Shown here in pieces: positions 8,142-17,004 of a stretch of DNA of 64,000 nucleotides. Both the position numbers and the translations under genes were made by a program. Below the pieces are notes generated by a model that was not told the origin of the DNA, ran no database searches, and saw only the letters and a program-made list of their open reading frames with translations. This DNA comes from an uncultured Acetobacteroides sp. (GTDB taxonomy: Bacteria; Bacteroidota; Bacteroidia; Bacteroidales; ZOR0009). Positions within the stretch are counted from its first letter, which is position 1. Every line of letters starts with the position of its first letter. The stretch spans positions 3,698,501 through 3,762,500 of the forward strand of contig NZ_OY782755.1 in the NCBI RefSeq assembly GCF_963678165.1, given 5' to 3'.

Positions 8142-9290
8142 CTACTTAGGAACAGCCTCAAGCTTTTTAATCCTTTTATTTTGCACCTTCACAACCTGTT
8201 TTAGTTCTGTTATTGCTTTATTCTGCTCTATTACATGAAGCGTTAGCTCCTCCACCTTTTTCAGAAGGGTGGCATTCATCTTCACCAGGTCTACCCCCTG
8301 CTCCTGCAGCTCCTTTTCCGAGGGTACGTCAGGTAGATGCCCATTTTGCTTTACGTAGGTCTCCACCTTGCTGAGCGGCATAGCCGAGTAGGTGGGGTCG
8401 AAAACGTAGTCGGGCCACTGGTCGCGCAGCTTTACCACCACCTGCTCGGCAACCATGCTACCCGCAACGGCCAGCTTATGCCCCTTGGTGTCGTAGGTGC
8501 CAATGCCCACATTCTTGGTGGTAGGGTTTATGGTGATGCCCTCGCGCGAGATTACATCGGTGATGCTCGAACGCCATCCCGTAGGATCAACAGGGGTAAG
8601 CTGCGGTAGCGCTAGGTAAACCTCTATGTTTTGACCGGAAACGCCCAAAGAGAAGGCAAAGTTATCGAGCGAGGTGGTGCTGCATATTGTAAAGGTTTTA
8701 TCAATAAAATACCAGCCGTCCTGTGCGGCATCCGTTACACTTTTGGTAACTGAAAAATTTCCAGTGTTCTTTTGACCATAATAATACCCAGCGTCATTCC
8801 CAAAACCGACCCAGTCGGCATTTACTATCTTAATCCAAGCCCTAAATCGTACCGTTTGGGAGAAGATATTAGTCTCAAATGGGAATATGACCATATTATT
8901 TTCATTTTTACTTCCATCCCCTGTTATTTTTAGGATATGCCCATCTGAATACGAATGCCAACCATCAGCTAAGCCCCCACGCCAAATTCGGCTTCCCTTG
9001 TTGTAGACGCCAAACCAATATGGGCTTGCTGCAGTTGCAGCATCTACGCTTGCAGCAGCACCTGCAGGGGCAGTTGGGCAGTAGGGCCCCTCAAATCCTT
9101 TTGTATAGGGATGTACCGCTTCAATTATTATGCTTCCTTCTGTTCTAAAACCAGTGGGCTTATTCCCATCTAGCATATACATGTAGGAGTTGTTAATCAG
9201 ATTTGGTCCCATATCCGAATTCTGGGACTTTCCCTTTTCGGCCATGCATAGCAGCAGAAGCACCGCCATGCCGCTCACAATTCTATTCAT
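8142..9290 (-). CDS. Tail-fibre-like surface protein, type C module
   Basis: The reading frame also has an ATG two codons upstream at 9296, but the paralogue at 5,922 begins at the equivalent of 9290 (MNRIVSGM), so 9290 is chosen. The 382-residue protein has a signal peptide, a single beta-sandwich-like body with YWFGVYNKG and FRAWIKIVNADWVGFG, and a type C module from about 260. A longer coiled coil (NKAITELKQVVKVQNKRIKK) replaces the short tail of its paralogue. The bodies differ in clusters of codons between the two copies, consistent with diversifying change at a binding face (inference). Confidence 0.8.
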   Translation of the reverse strand: MNRIVSGMAVLLLLCMAEKGKSQNSDMGPNLINNSYMYMLDGNKPTGFRTEGSIIIEAVHPYTKGFEGPYCPTAPAGAAASVDAATAASPYWFGVYNKGSRIWRGGLADGWHSYSDGHILKITGDGSKNENNMVIFPFETNIFSQTVRFRAWIKIVNADWVGFGNDAGYYYGQKNTGNFSVTKSVTDAAQDGWYFIDKTFTICSTTSLDNFAFSLGVSGQNIEVYLALPQLTPVDPTGWRSSITDVISREGITINPTTKNVGIGTYDTKGHKLAVAGSMVAEQVVVKLRDQWPDYVFDPTYSAMPLSKVETYVKQNGHLPDVPSEKELQEQGVDLVKMNATLLKKVEELTLHVIEQNKAITELKQVVKVQNKRIKKLEAVPK

Positions 9291-9296
9291 ATACAT

Positions 9297-9469
9297 CTTT
9301 ATTTAGTAAATATATTCTCAGAGTATGGGCTCCTACGGATGCCTGATACGTTAGCGTACGCCATTGGGCTACCTTTTGCCCCTTGGTCGCTTGTTCTTAC
9401 GCTCCAATTCGGCAACCCGCTTGTTTAGCTGAATGGTGTATAGCGTCAGCTCCTCCACCTTCTGCAGCA
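9297..9469. repeat. Duplicated intergenic segment, copy 2
   Basis: This is the second copy of the segment at 7026-7200. It joins the start of the type C gene at 8,142 to the tail of the type D gene at 9,369. In the other copy, the same spacer and tail belong to a type A gene. Confidence 0.8.
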
Positions 9470-10265
9470 GCTTGGCATTCATGGTTGCCAAATCCATGCC
9501 CTCCTTTTTAAATTCGGCTTCCGAAGGGATTCCGGGGAGGTGCCTGTTCTCCTTGGTGAAGTCCTCCACCTCCTTTAGATCCATAAGCTGGTAGGAAGGG
9601 TCGAACACGTAGTCGGGAATGGTACCCAAATCAGTAACCTTAATCTCCGAGGCCACCACCTTCCCCTTTACCGATAGGGCGGCATCGCTGCCAGCAGGGT
9701 TTGCACCAATACCAATACGCCCGTTTACCCTAAAGTCGCCATCGTAGGTGGTGCCGTTGGTGTTTACGTACGAGTCGACAATCGTTTTGTAGCTATGCAG
9801 CGGTCCATTCTGCTCCTGGTAAGCTACGCGTCCATCCGTTCCATCGTACACGACTGGTGCTGTGATAGACAAGTTTGAACTCGAATAATGGTAGGTAATT
9901 CCACCTCCCTTCATCCATACAATTAGATATCGACGACCTTGCAATGATGCATCCCTCCATCCTGCAATAAAGTTTGCAAAACTTTGCCTCATAGACACAT
10001 CTACATAATTAGCTCGATGACCATTATTAGACATATGAAATTCGAACCGCGCAATCAAAGCACCCAACCAATTGCTATTTTCATGCACATTACTTCTCCC
10101 TATATTAAGTATGGTCGGTTCATTATTTTCCCAATTATCATCTAGCCATATAACGGGGTAAAACTTATCATAATCGCCACCTACGGTAAATGAGGCGCTC
10201 GGCGTTTGGGCTAATAGGGCAGGTGCAAATAGCAGATGCAACAGCAGTAGCTTAATTACTTTCAT
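9369..10265 (-). CDS. Tail-fibre-like surface protein, type D module
   Basis: This 298-residue protein has a signal peptide at 1-20 (ending ALLAQ). The body (about 21-150) has FTVGGDYDKFYPVIW, ILNIGRSNVHENS and IVWMKGGGITYHY, a head shared with the genes at 10,295 and 11,261 and with the partial gene at the window start. A spacer (GPLHSYKTIVDSYVNTNGTT) and RIGIGANPAGSD lead into the type D module at about 185. The tail is the RPRGKR type also seen in the gene at 7,103. Heads of this group differ mainly between conserved strands, which suggests a common scaffold with variable loops. Confidence 0.8.
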   Translation of the reverse strand: MKVIKLLLLHLLFAPALLAQTPSASFTVGGDYDKFYPVIWLDDNWENNEPTILNIGRSNVHENSNWLGALIARFEFHMSNNGHRANYVDVSMRQSFANFIAGWRDASLQGRRYLIVWMKGGGITYHYSSSNLSITAPVVYDGTDGRVAYQEQNGPLHSYKTIVDSYVNTNGTTYDGDFRVNGRIGIGANPAGSDAALSVKGKVVASEIKVTDLGTIPDYVFDPSYQLMDLKEVEDFTKENRHLPGIPSEAEFKKEGMDLATMNAKLLQKVEELTLYTIQLNKRVAELERKNKRPRGKR

Positions 10266-10294
10266 AGGTTGTATTATTTTAATTTAGACTATAG

Positions 10295-11242
10295 CTACTT
10301 TCTTGAGGTTGCCATAGCGGCCTTAAGGCATTCTATATCTTGGTTAATCTTATCGAGTTTCCCCTCTAAAGAGGTTATCTTTTTGTCCTTTTCAATTAAG
10401 TATAGCGTCAGCTCCTCCACCTTCTGCAGCAGCTTGGCATTCATGGTGGCCAAATCCATTCCCTCCTTTTTAAATTCGGCCTCCGAAGGAATTCCGGGGA
10501 GGTGCCTGTTCTCCTTGGTGAAGTCCTCCACCTCCTTTAGATCCATAAGCTGGTAGGAGGGGTCGAACACGTAGTCGGGAATGGTACCCAAATCCGTAAC
10601 CTTAATCTCCGAGGCCACCACCTTCCCCTTTACCGATAGGGCGGCATCGCTGCCAGCAGGGTTTGCGCCAATGCCAATACGCCCGTTTACCCTAAAGTCG
10701 CCATCGTAGGTGGTGCCATTGGTGTTTACGTACGAATCGACAATTGTTTTGTAGCTATGCAGCGGTCCATTCTGCTCCTGGTAGGCTACGCGTCCATCCG
10801 TTCCATCGTAAACAACCGGAGCAGGGATTGTTGCATTAGGGCTTTGGTAGTGGTAGGTGGTTCCGCCTCCTCGTAGCCAAATAATAATTCCTCCAGAACC
10901 TTGTGTTGTTAAATCCCTCCAACCTGCAACTAAATTCTGTTGTAATGAACCGTTTCTAGTATTTCTAACATCTGCCGAAATATAGTTTGCACCATGTCCC
11001 CAACTTGTTACATGATACTCAACCCGACACATAAGAGCACCTCTCCAACTACTATTGTCATGAACATTACTTCGTCCAATTTCCAATATAGTAGCTTTAT
11101 AATTGCCCCAATTCGCATCCTGCCAAACCACGGGGTAAAACTTATCGAAATCGCCACCTACGGTTAATGAGGTGCTTGGTGTTTGGGCAAATAGCGCTGG
11201 AGTAAGTAGCAGCTGTAGCAGCAGGAGCCTAATTGTTTTCAT
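10295..11242 (-). CDS. Tail-fibre-like surface protein, type D module
   Basis: This 315-residue protein has a signal peptide at about 1-20 (ending ALFAQ). The head has LTVGGDFDKFYPVVW, ILEIGRSNVHDNSSW and IIIWLRGGGTTYHY. From VVYDGTDGRVAYQEQNGP onward it is nearly the same as the gene at 9,369 until the coiled coil, where the tail changes to a DKKITSLEGKLDKINQ type ending CLKAAMATSRK. It lies between two paralogues with short spacers (29 and 18 bp). Confidence 0.8.
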   Translation of the reverse strand: MKTIRLLLLQLLLTPALFAQTPSTSLTVGGDFDKFYPVVWQDANWGNYKATILEIGRSNVHDNSSWRGALMCRVEYHVTSWGHGANYISADVRNTRNGSLQQNLVAGWRDLTTQGSGGIIIWLRGGGTTYHYQSPNATIPAPVVYDGTDGRVAYQEQNGPLHSYKTIVDSYVNTNGTTYDGDFRVNGRIGIGANPAGSDAALSVKGKVVASEIKVTDLGTIPDYVFDPSYQLMDLKEVEDFTKENRHLPGIPSEAEFKKEGMDLATMNAKLLQKVEELTLYLIEKDKKITSLEGKLDKINQDIECLKAAMATSRK

Positions 11243-11260
11243 AGTATATTTATTTTCAGG

Positions 11261-12208
11261 TTACTTTATTGAGGTAGCCATAGCGGCCTTAAGACCTTCT
11301 ATTTGCGCCTCAAGTGTATCTATCTTGCCCACCTTGATTTTTAGATCTTTTATTTCGTTGTCTTTTTGAATTAAGTACAGCGTCAGCTCCTCCACCTTCT
11401 GCAGCAGCTTGGTGTTCATGGTAGCCAAATCCATACCCTCCTTCTTAAATTCGGCCTCCGAAGGGATTCCGGGGAGGTGCCTGTTCTCCTTGGTGAAGTC
11501 CTCCACCTCCTTTAGATCCATAAGCTGGTAGGAAGGGTCGAACACGTAGTCGGGAATGGTACCCAAATCAGTAACCTTAATCTCCGAGGCCACCACCTTC
11601 CCCTTTACCGATAGGGCGGCATCGCTGCCAGCAGGGTTTGCGCCAATGCCAATACGCCCATTTACCCTAAAGTCGCCATCGTAGGTGGTGCCATTGGTGT
11701 TTACGTACGAATCGACAGCAATTTTATAGGTGTGTAATGGGCCATTAATTTCTTGGTAGGCCACGCGCCCATCTGCTCCATCATATACTACTGGCGCTGG
11801 AATTGTTGCATTTGGACTGGAGTAGTGGTAGGTGGTACCGCCGCCTCGTAACCAGATAATTACATCTCTACTACAATTCAGACCTGTTGCATCTATCCAC
11901 CCAGCAACAAATTCTTGTTGACTTCTTCTTATGTTTGCGGTAATATAATTAGACAAATGCCCCCAGCGAGTTGTATGAAATTCGAACTTGCTTATTAGAG
12001 ATCCTCGCCAAGTACTATTTTCATGAACATCACTCCGACCTATTTCAAGAATGGTTGGCTTATGGCTTTCCCAATTCACATCTTGCCAAACCACGGGATA
12101 AAATTTATCGAAATCGCCACCTACGGTAAATGAGGAGCTAGTTGTTTGAGCAAATAGTGCAGTAGAAAATAGCAGCTGCAGCAGCAGTAGTCTTACTATT
12201 TTTTTCAT
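11261..12208 (-). CDS. Tail-fibre-like surface protein, type D module
   Basis: This 315-residue protein has a signal peptide at about 1-21 (ending ALFAQ). The head contains FTVGGDFDKFYPVVW, ILEIGRSDVHENSTW and VIIWLRGGGTTYHYSSP, the closest match in the window to the head of the partial gene at position 1. It has a type D module from about 186 and a tail ending GLKAAMATSIK, shared with the gene at 10,295. One base separates its start from the stop of the gene upstream, so they are surely co-transcribed. Confidence 0.8.
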   Translation of the reverse strand: MKKIVRLLLLQLLFSTALFAQTTSSSFTVGGDFDKFYPVVWQDVNWESHKPTILEIGRSDVHENSTWRGSLISKFEFHTTRWGHLSNYITANIRRSQQEFVAGWIDATGLNCSRDVIIWLRGGGTTYHYSSPNATIPAPVVYDGADGRVAYQEINGPLHTYKIAVDSYVNTNGTTYDGDFRVNGRIGIGANPAGSDAALSVKGKVVASEIKVTDLGTIPDYVFDPSYQLMDLKEVEDFTKENRHLPGIPSEAEFKKEGMDLATMNTKLLQKVEELTLYLIQKDNEIKDLKIKVGKIDTLEAQIEGLKAAMATSIK

Positions 12209-12209
12209 A

Positions 12210-13124
12210 CTATCTTCTTTTGTTTTGCTTTAAATGTTTAATCTCTATCTTCATTTCTTTAATCTCCTTATCCTTTTCAATCAGGTACAGCGTCAGCTCC
12301 TCCACCTTCTGCAGCAGCTTGGTGTTCATTTCGCCAATGCTCACTCCATTGTCTTGCATTTCGGCGGCAGGGGCAACATCGGGCAGGTGCTTGTTTTCCT
12401 TTACGTATGCCTCCACCTCGGTAAGCGGGCGAAGGTTGTAGCCGTTCTCAAAGACAAAGTCGGCGCCGCTGGTGTTTACCGTAATCTCGTCGGCTCGTAC
12501 CTTACCGGCAACGTCGAGCTTATAGGTTGAGTTGGCTTGGGAGGGTTTGCCGATGAGAACGTTGCCATTTGATGATATACGCATCCTCTCGGTATTATCG
12601 GTTGTGTTAAAGGTTAGGAATCCACCCAGTTGATCTCCTCCCCTATAGAAGTTGATAGAACTATTGGTTTGCCCGTAAAATTTGTGTTCTAGTGAAAATG
12701 ATTTAATTCCACCCTGCCAAGTTTCTCCATCAGCAAGTTGCGAATTGTATGACTTTACACCTAGAAAGGTACCATCACCAGAATCATCTCCTTCAGGTAA
12801 TCTTGCAAGAACTGATTTTAGAGTATTCAACGAATAGTCGGCAACATCTAAAAATGCTCTGGGATTACTTGTTGCAATACCTGCATATTTTTTTGTAAGA
12901 AGGCTTCCGCTGATGCTAATATCCCCATTATTGAAAAAAATGGTTTGTTTATTCCAATCCCAAGTGTTATTAGTCCATGGAGCAATATATAGCATTGTCC
13001 TGCCATCATCAGGCGTATGAAATATCCATTTATTGGAACCATCGCTAATAATATCCTGAGAATGGCCTAAATTGGAAAGGCATAGCAATGCCACTATTGT
13101 ACATGTAGAAATGATTGTTCTCAT
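12210..13124 (-). CDS. Tail-fibre-like surface protein, type A module
   Basis: This 304-residue protein has a signal peptide at about 1-23 (ending LGHSQ). The body has WIFHTPDDGRTMLYIAPW near residue 33 and a segment ending TERMRISSNGNVLIG at about 180, the phage tail-fibre-like lead-in to the module. A type A module with the variant EMQDNGVSIGEMNTKLL is followed by a coiled coil of alternating E, I and K. It is one base from the downstream gene and 12 bp from the upstream gene. Confidence 0.8.
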   Translation of the reverse strand: MRTIISTCTIVALLCLSNLGHSQDIISDGSNKWIFHTPDDGRTMLYIAPWTNNTWDWNKQTIFFNNGDISISGSLLTKKYAGIATSNPRAFLDVADYSLNTLKSVLARLPEGDDSGDGTFLGVKSYNSQLADGETWQGGIKSFSLEHKFYGQTNSSINFYRGGDQLGGFLTFNTTDNTERMRISSNGNVLIGKPSQANSTYKLDVAGKVRADEITVNTSGADFVFENGYNLRPLTEVEAYVKENKHLPDVAPAAEMQDNGVSIGEMNTKLLQKVEELTLYLIEKDKEIKEMKIEIKHLKQNKRR

Positions 13125-13136
13125 GGTGTATATTTT

Positions 13137-14141
13137 TTACTTGTTGCTTAATGCATTTTCAATCTTTTCGACTCTTGCTTTTAAGCTATCGTAATCGCTG
13201 CATCTGCCCTCGAGTTCCTTAATTTTCTTATCCTTATCTATTAGGTACAGCGTCAGCTCCTCCACCTTCTGTAGCAGCTTGGTGTTCATCTCGCCAATGC
13301 TAACGCCGTTGTTTTGCATTTCGGCGGCAGGGGCAACATCGGGCAGGTGCTTGTTTTCCTTTACGTATGCCTCCACCTCGGTAAGCGGGCGGAGGTTGTA
13401 GCCGTTCTCAAAGACAAAGTCGGCGCCGCTGGTATTTACCGTAATCTCGTCGGCACGCACCTTGCCGGCAACGTTGAGCTTATAGGCTGGGTTGACTTGG
13501 GTGGGTTTGCCGATGAGGACGTTGCCTCCATTAATAGAAAAATTATATCCATTTTCAAGAGTTAAATTAAAAACAGATGGGTCCCATCCTAAATATGCCT
13601 GCCTTAGGCCTTGAGGGTTATTCCATTCGATATATGGCACATTACTCCATGTTGGCTTTGAACTAAGTGTAATAGCATGATTTCCGTATTCTAACTTAGC
13701 ATTATCACTCTCGATAATTATTCCCTTGGTCGTATAATTAGGTGTTTTAATATGTAGCATTGAATTGGGAGAACTGGTTCCAATACCAACAAAGCCATTG
13801 GTTAAAATTGTCATTTTTACGTTGTAGTTGGTAAGAAAGAATAAGTTGTGATTACTTTCTGTTCCAACAAAACCACCACCACCATACCATGAGGTGTGAT
13901 TAAAAATACCCATCTTTAAATCATTGGCAGAATTTGTAGTGAGTATTTTGGAGTGATCGCTCCCTCTTACATCCAATACCGTACCCCAACCTTGTATGTT
14001 AGATGGTGATGAAGTACCTATACCCACATCTTTAGCGGTATTCCCAATACCATTTGTCCCGTTAGGTATAAAAATCGTTTGGGCATTAATGCTGTAGGAG
14101 ATACTAAATCCAAGCATTAGCAGGAATAATTTCTTCTTCAT
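13137..14141 (-). CDS. Tail-fibre-like surface protein, type A module
   Basis: This 334-residue protein has a signal peptide at about 1-21 (ending SINAQ), then TIFIPNGTNGIG and DVGIGTSSPS, an opening shared in outline with the + strand genes at 1,606 and 2,679. A second FVGIGTSSPNSMLHI repeat near 115 divides the body. The type A module starts near 205 and carries LNV in place of LDV and EMNTKLL in place of EMNAKLL. The coiled coil ends KVEKIENALSNK. A 61-bp spacer separates it from the gene upstream. Confidence 0.8.
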   Translation of the reverse strand: MKKKLFLLMLGFSISYSINAQTIFIPNGTNGIGNTAKDVGIGTSSPSNIQGWGTVLDVRGSDHSKILTTNSANDLKMGIFNHTSWYGGGGFVGTESNHNLFFLTNYNVKMTILTNGFVGIGTSSPNSMLHIKTPNYTTKGIIIESDNAKLEYGNHAITLSSKPTWSNVPYIEWNNPQGLRQAYLGWDPSVFNLTLENGYNFSINGGNVLIGKPTQVNPAYKLNVAGKVRADEITVNTSGADFVFENGYNLRPLTEVEAYVKENKHLPDVAPAAEMQNNGVSIGEMNTKLLQKVEELTLYLIDKDKKIKELEGRCSDYDSLKARVEKIENALSNK

Positions 14142-14202
14142 CGTAATAATTCATTTAAAGGATAATACACAATTGAGATTTTGACAACTTGATATTTCAA
14201 CT

Positions 14203-15162
14203 CTACTTCAACTTTTTCATTACAATGTCTCGCAGCTCTTTCATCTCCTGCTCAAGTTTCGCATTTCTCTTTTCAAGTTCTATACTGTACAGCGTCAGCT
14301 CCTCCACCTTTTGCAGTAGCTTGGCGTTCATCTCGCCAACGCTCACTCCATTGTTCTGCATTTCGGCGGCAGGGGTAACATCAGGCAGGTGCTTGTTCGC
14401 TTTTACAAAGGATTCCACCTCGGTAAGCGGGCGGAGGTTGTAGCCGTTCTCAAAGACAAAGTCGGCACCGCTGGTATTTACGGTAATCTCGTCGGCGCGT
14501 ACCTTACCGGCAACGTCGAGCTTATAGGTTGAGTTGGCTTGGGTGGTTTTGCCGATAAGGACGTTATTGTTTACTTCATTTATCGAACAGAACGAGTTAA
14601 GCAACCCCTCGTAAGGGGCAGTTGCTTCTGGATGTATAAAAAACAACTCGGATAGGCCAAATCTCCCTCCATCGCCAGTACCCTCGTAAAAGGTAAATCG
14701 CAATTTTGTAAAAATTCCATATAAAGACGCATAAAAGTCATAATTACCATAATCTGTATTAGAATAGTCAGCAATGGTAACCCACGCATTATTGTTGTAC
14801 ATCTGATATCCTTCAATTTTAAATCTTCGCGCAGGCCAGTATCTTGTTGTCCATCCTACCCATGCCCCTGCTTGTGTATGATAACCTGGCAAATTCTCAA
14901 TGGTAATAACTGTAGGATTTGAAGCACTAATCCCAGTTGAAGAATAGGATGGGACAAATCGACCATCAAATAAGGTATTCAAATCAACTAAACCTGTACC
15001 ACTCTGAGTTACAGAATATCGTTTGGTTGAGTTGAAAAGTAGGTTGTTTTCCAAACCTACAGGATTCCTATTGGTGCTAATAACCTGCGAATGGCAGTTG
15101 ATTGCCATTACGAGCAAGACAATACTTACCAGTACGGATGTTTTATTTGTAGATAGTTTCAT
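14203..15162 (-). CDS. Tail-fibre-like protein with discoidin-like head, type A module
   Basis: This 319-residue protein has a signal peptide at about 1-26 (ending NCHSQ). Residues 30-185 resemble an F5/8 type C (discoidin, galactose-binding-like) domain. An asparagine-rich start with LFDGRF is followed by VITIENLPG, WPARRFKIEGYQMY, WVTIADYS, LYGIFTKLRFTFYEG and LSELFFI, the strand order typical of that fold. This is a pattern-based inference, and it would suggest glycan or surface binding. The type A module begins near 197 with VTPAAEMQNNGVSVGEMN, and a lysine-rich coiled coil ends the protein. Confidence 0.8.
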   Translation of the reverse strand: MKLSTNKTSVLVSIVLLVMAINCHSQVISTNRNPVGLENNLLFNSTKRYSVTQSGTGLVDLNTLFDGRFVPSYSSTGISASNPTVITIENLPGYHTQAGAWVGWTTRYWPARRFKIEGYQMYNNNAWVTIADYSNTDYGNYDFYASLYGIFTKLRFTFYEGTGDGGRFGLSELFFIHPEATAPYEGLLNSFCSINEVNNNVLIGKTTQANSTYKLDVAGKVRADEITVNTSGADFVFENGYNLRPLTEVESFVKANKHLPDVTPAAEMQNNGVSVGEMNAKLLQKVEELTLYSIELEKRNAKLEQEMKELRDIVMKKLK

Positions 15163-15169
15163 ACCCCGA

Positions 15170-16048
15170 TTATTTATCTTTTAAGGTTTGTATTTCAGTA
15201 TTCATTTTTGTAATCTGCTGTTGCTGTTTCTCAATTATCTTCTTCTGTTCGATCAAATACAGCGTCAGCTCCTCCACCTTCTGCAGCAGTTTGGCGTTCA
15301 TTTCGCCAATGCTCACGCCATTTTGCGCTACCTCTTTTTCTGTTGGTATTTCGGGCAGATGGCCGTTGGTGCTAATAAACTGCTCTACCTCCGATAAGGG
15401 CTTTAGTTGGTAGTCGGGCTTAAAGACGAAGTCGGCCCAGCCGCTCTCCACCTTTACCTCCTTGGCGCGGATGGTGCCGTTGACATCGAGTTTATTGGTT
15501 GGTGTCATTGTGTTTACACCTATGTTTCCTTGTGGCGAAACAAATAAATGGTTAGCACCAATTATTGTTCCACCAGAAAAATCATCAAGAAAGTTAAGGT
15601 GCAGCGTATTATTGGTATAATGAACAAGAGCCCTCGCAGAACCAGGATTTCCTCGATCTGCACTTGGAGCACTTAGTTTTAAATCAGAGCCAAGAAAATG
15701 TGCTACACCTCCAACTACTAAACTATATTGAGGGTTGGATACTCCTATTCCAACATTTCCTGTTTGTAGATTCACCATTAAGTAATTACTACCAAGAGAC
15801 GGATTGCCAATAATCACCTTTCTCGTAGAGAGACTGCTATTCGTTTTGTTATATCCTGCAATATAAATAGCAGTAGTATCCCAGCCTCTATAGGTTCCGA
15901 TTAGGTCATAGCCACGATTTAGATCTACACTTCGCAATACATTATCCCAGCCATCCTTAATGGTTATTCTCGACCCAACTAATTCCTGAGAATAAGTAGC
16001 TATAGATATAATGCATAGAGATATGGTTACGATACAAGTTTTTCTCAT
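15170..16048 (-). CDS. Tail-fibre-like surface protein, type B module
   Basis: This 292-residue protein has a signal peptide at about 1-21 (ending ATYSQ). The body has TAIYIAGYNKTNSS and NVGIGVSNPQYSLVV near 100, then NIGVNTMTPTNKLDV near 173 leading into a type B module with the local variant PTEKEVAQNGVSIGEMN. The coiled coil is glutamine-rich (EKQQQQITKMN). Its start overlaps the stop of the upstream gene by four bases (ATGA at 16045-16048), so translation is probably coupled. Confidence 0.8.
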   Translation of the reverse strand: MRKTCIVTISLCIISIATYSQELVGSRITIKDGWDNVLRSVDLNRGYDLIGTYRGWDTTAIYIAGYNKTNSSLSTRKVIIGNPSLGSNYLMVNLQTGNVGIGVSNPQYSLVVGGVAHFLGSDLKLSAPSADRGNPGSARALVHYTNNTLHLNFLDDFSGGTIIGANHLFVSPQGNIGVNTMTPTNKLDVNGTIRAKEVKVESGWADFVFKPDYQLKPLSEVEQFISTNGHLPEIPTEKEVAQNGVSIGEMNAKLLQKVEELTLYLIEQKKIIEKQQQQITKMNTEIQTLKDK

Positions 16049-16962
16049 TTCTTATTGCTTTTATTTCTTTTTAGGTTGTTCTCTTTTTTCAGCTTGTCGA
16101 CTTCCTTTTTTAAGTCAATCACATACAGCGTCAGCTCCTCCACCTTTTGCAGCAGCTTGGCGTTCATTTCGCCAAGGCTCACGCCATTCTGCTCCACCTC
16201 TTTCGTGGTGGGGATTTCTGGTAGATGGCCGTTGGTGCTAATAAACTGCTCTACCTCGGCAAGAGGCCTAAGCTGGTAGTCGGGCTTAAAGACGAAATCG
16301 GCCCAGCCGCTCTCCACCTTCACTTCCTTGGCACGGATGGTGCCGTTAACGTCAAGCTTATTGGTCGGGTTTTCGGTGCCAATACCTACATTACCATTGC
16401 TGTTCATGAAAAAATTCATATTCCCCCCAGTAAATAGTTTTATTCCACCATAGCCGGATAGTGCAAATAGGGGTGATCCAGGTAGTTTGGTATCCCAATA
16501 CCATTTATAGCCATAATGAGGCATATCTTTACCATCGTAAGTAAAATGATCAGATAAGCTGCATCCAAAAGAGTTCCCAAATCCAAAGTGAACACTTCCT
16601 GTCAAAACAACTAAGTCACCGTTAGAATCCTGAACAACTACTTTGCGCCAAGCCTCCCATGGGGTATTGTACGAGGGGGCTGTTCTGTAGTATATCCCTC
16701 CATCGTTAAAGTTAAGCTGATGGAACTTGTTTCCAGAATTGTCGGGAATCCAAGGTGCAATGGTAAGCAACCCAGAATACCCTCCCTCCCCAGGAACGCC
16801 TACGGCTGCTCTTGCCTTAAATTCGAATCTTGCCTCCTGCGAGTATCCCGATGGAAGCGTGTTGGCAACTCGAGTGTCGGCGATGCTAAGCTTTGCGGCC
16901 ACCTGCGCTTGTGCATAGTGCGCGATAAGTAGTATTGCCAGTAATGGAATAGTTCTTTTCAT
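16045..16962 (-). CDS. Tail-fibre-like protein with knob-type head, type B module
   Basis: This 305-residue protein has a signal peptide at 1-20 (ending YAQAQ). Residues 21-115 match the pattern of phage tail-fibre knob domains (pyocin-knob type): RFEFKARAAVGVPG, LLTIAPW, GGIYYRTAPSYN and TPWEAWRKVVVQD. That is family knowledge applied by eye. The first 115 residues are nearly the same as in the gene at 17,005, but the middle (about 116-180) is unrelated. The type B module starts near 187 (NVGIGTENPTNKLDV). The coiled coil is short and basic, ending RNKSNKK. Confidence 0.8.
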   Translation of the reverse strand: MKRTIPLLAILLIAHYAQAQVAAKLSIADTRVANTLPSGYSQEARFEFKARAAVGVPGEGGYSGLLTIAPWIPDNSGNKFHQLNFNDGGIYYRTAPSYNTPWEAWRKVVVQDSNGDLVVLTGSVHFGFGNSFGCSLSDHFTYDGKDMPHYGYKWYWDTKLPGSPLFALSGYGGIKLFTGGNMNFFMNSNGNVGIGTENPTNKLDVNGTIRAKEVKVESGWADFVFKPDYQLRPLAEVEQFISTNGHLPEIPTTKEVEQNGVSLGEMNAKLLQKVEELTLYVIDLKKEVDKLKKENNLKRNKSNKK

Positions 16963-17004
16963 TTATTTCTGATTTTATGCTGATTTATTTTTATTACCCG
17001 GTTT

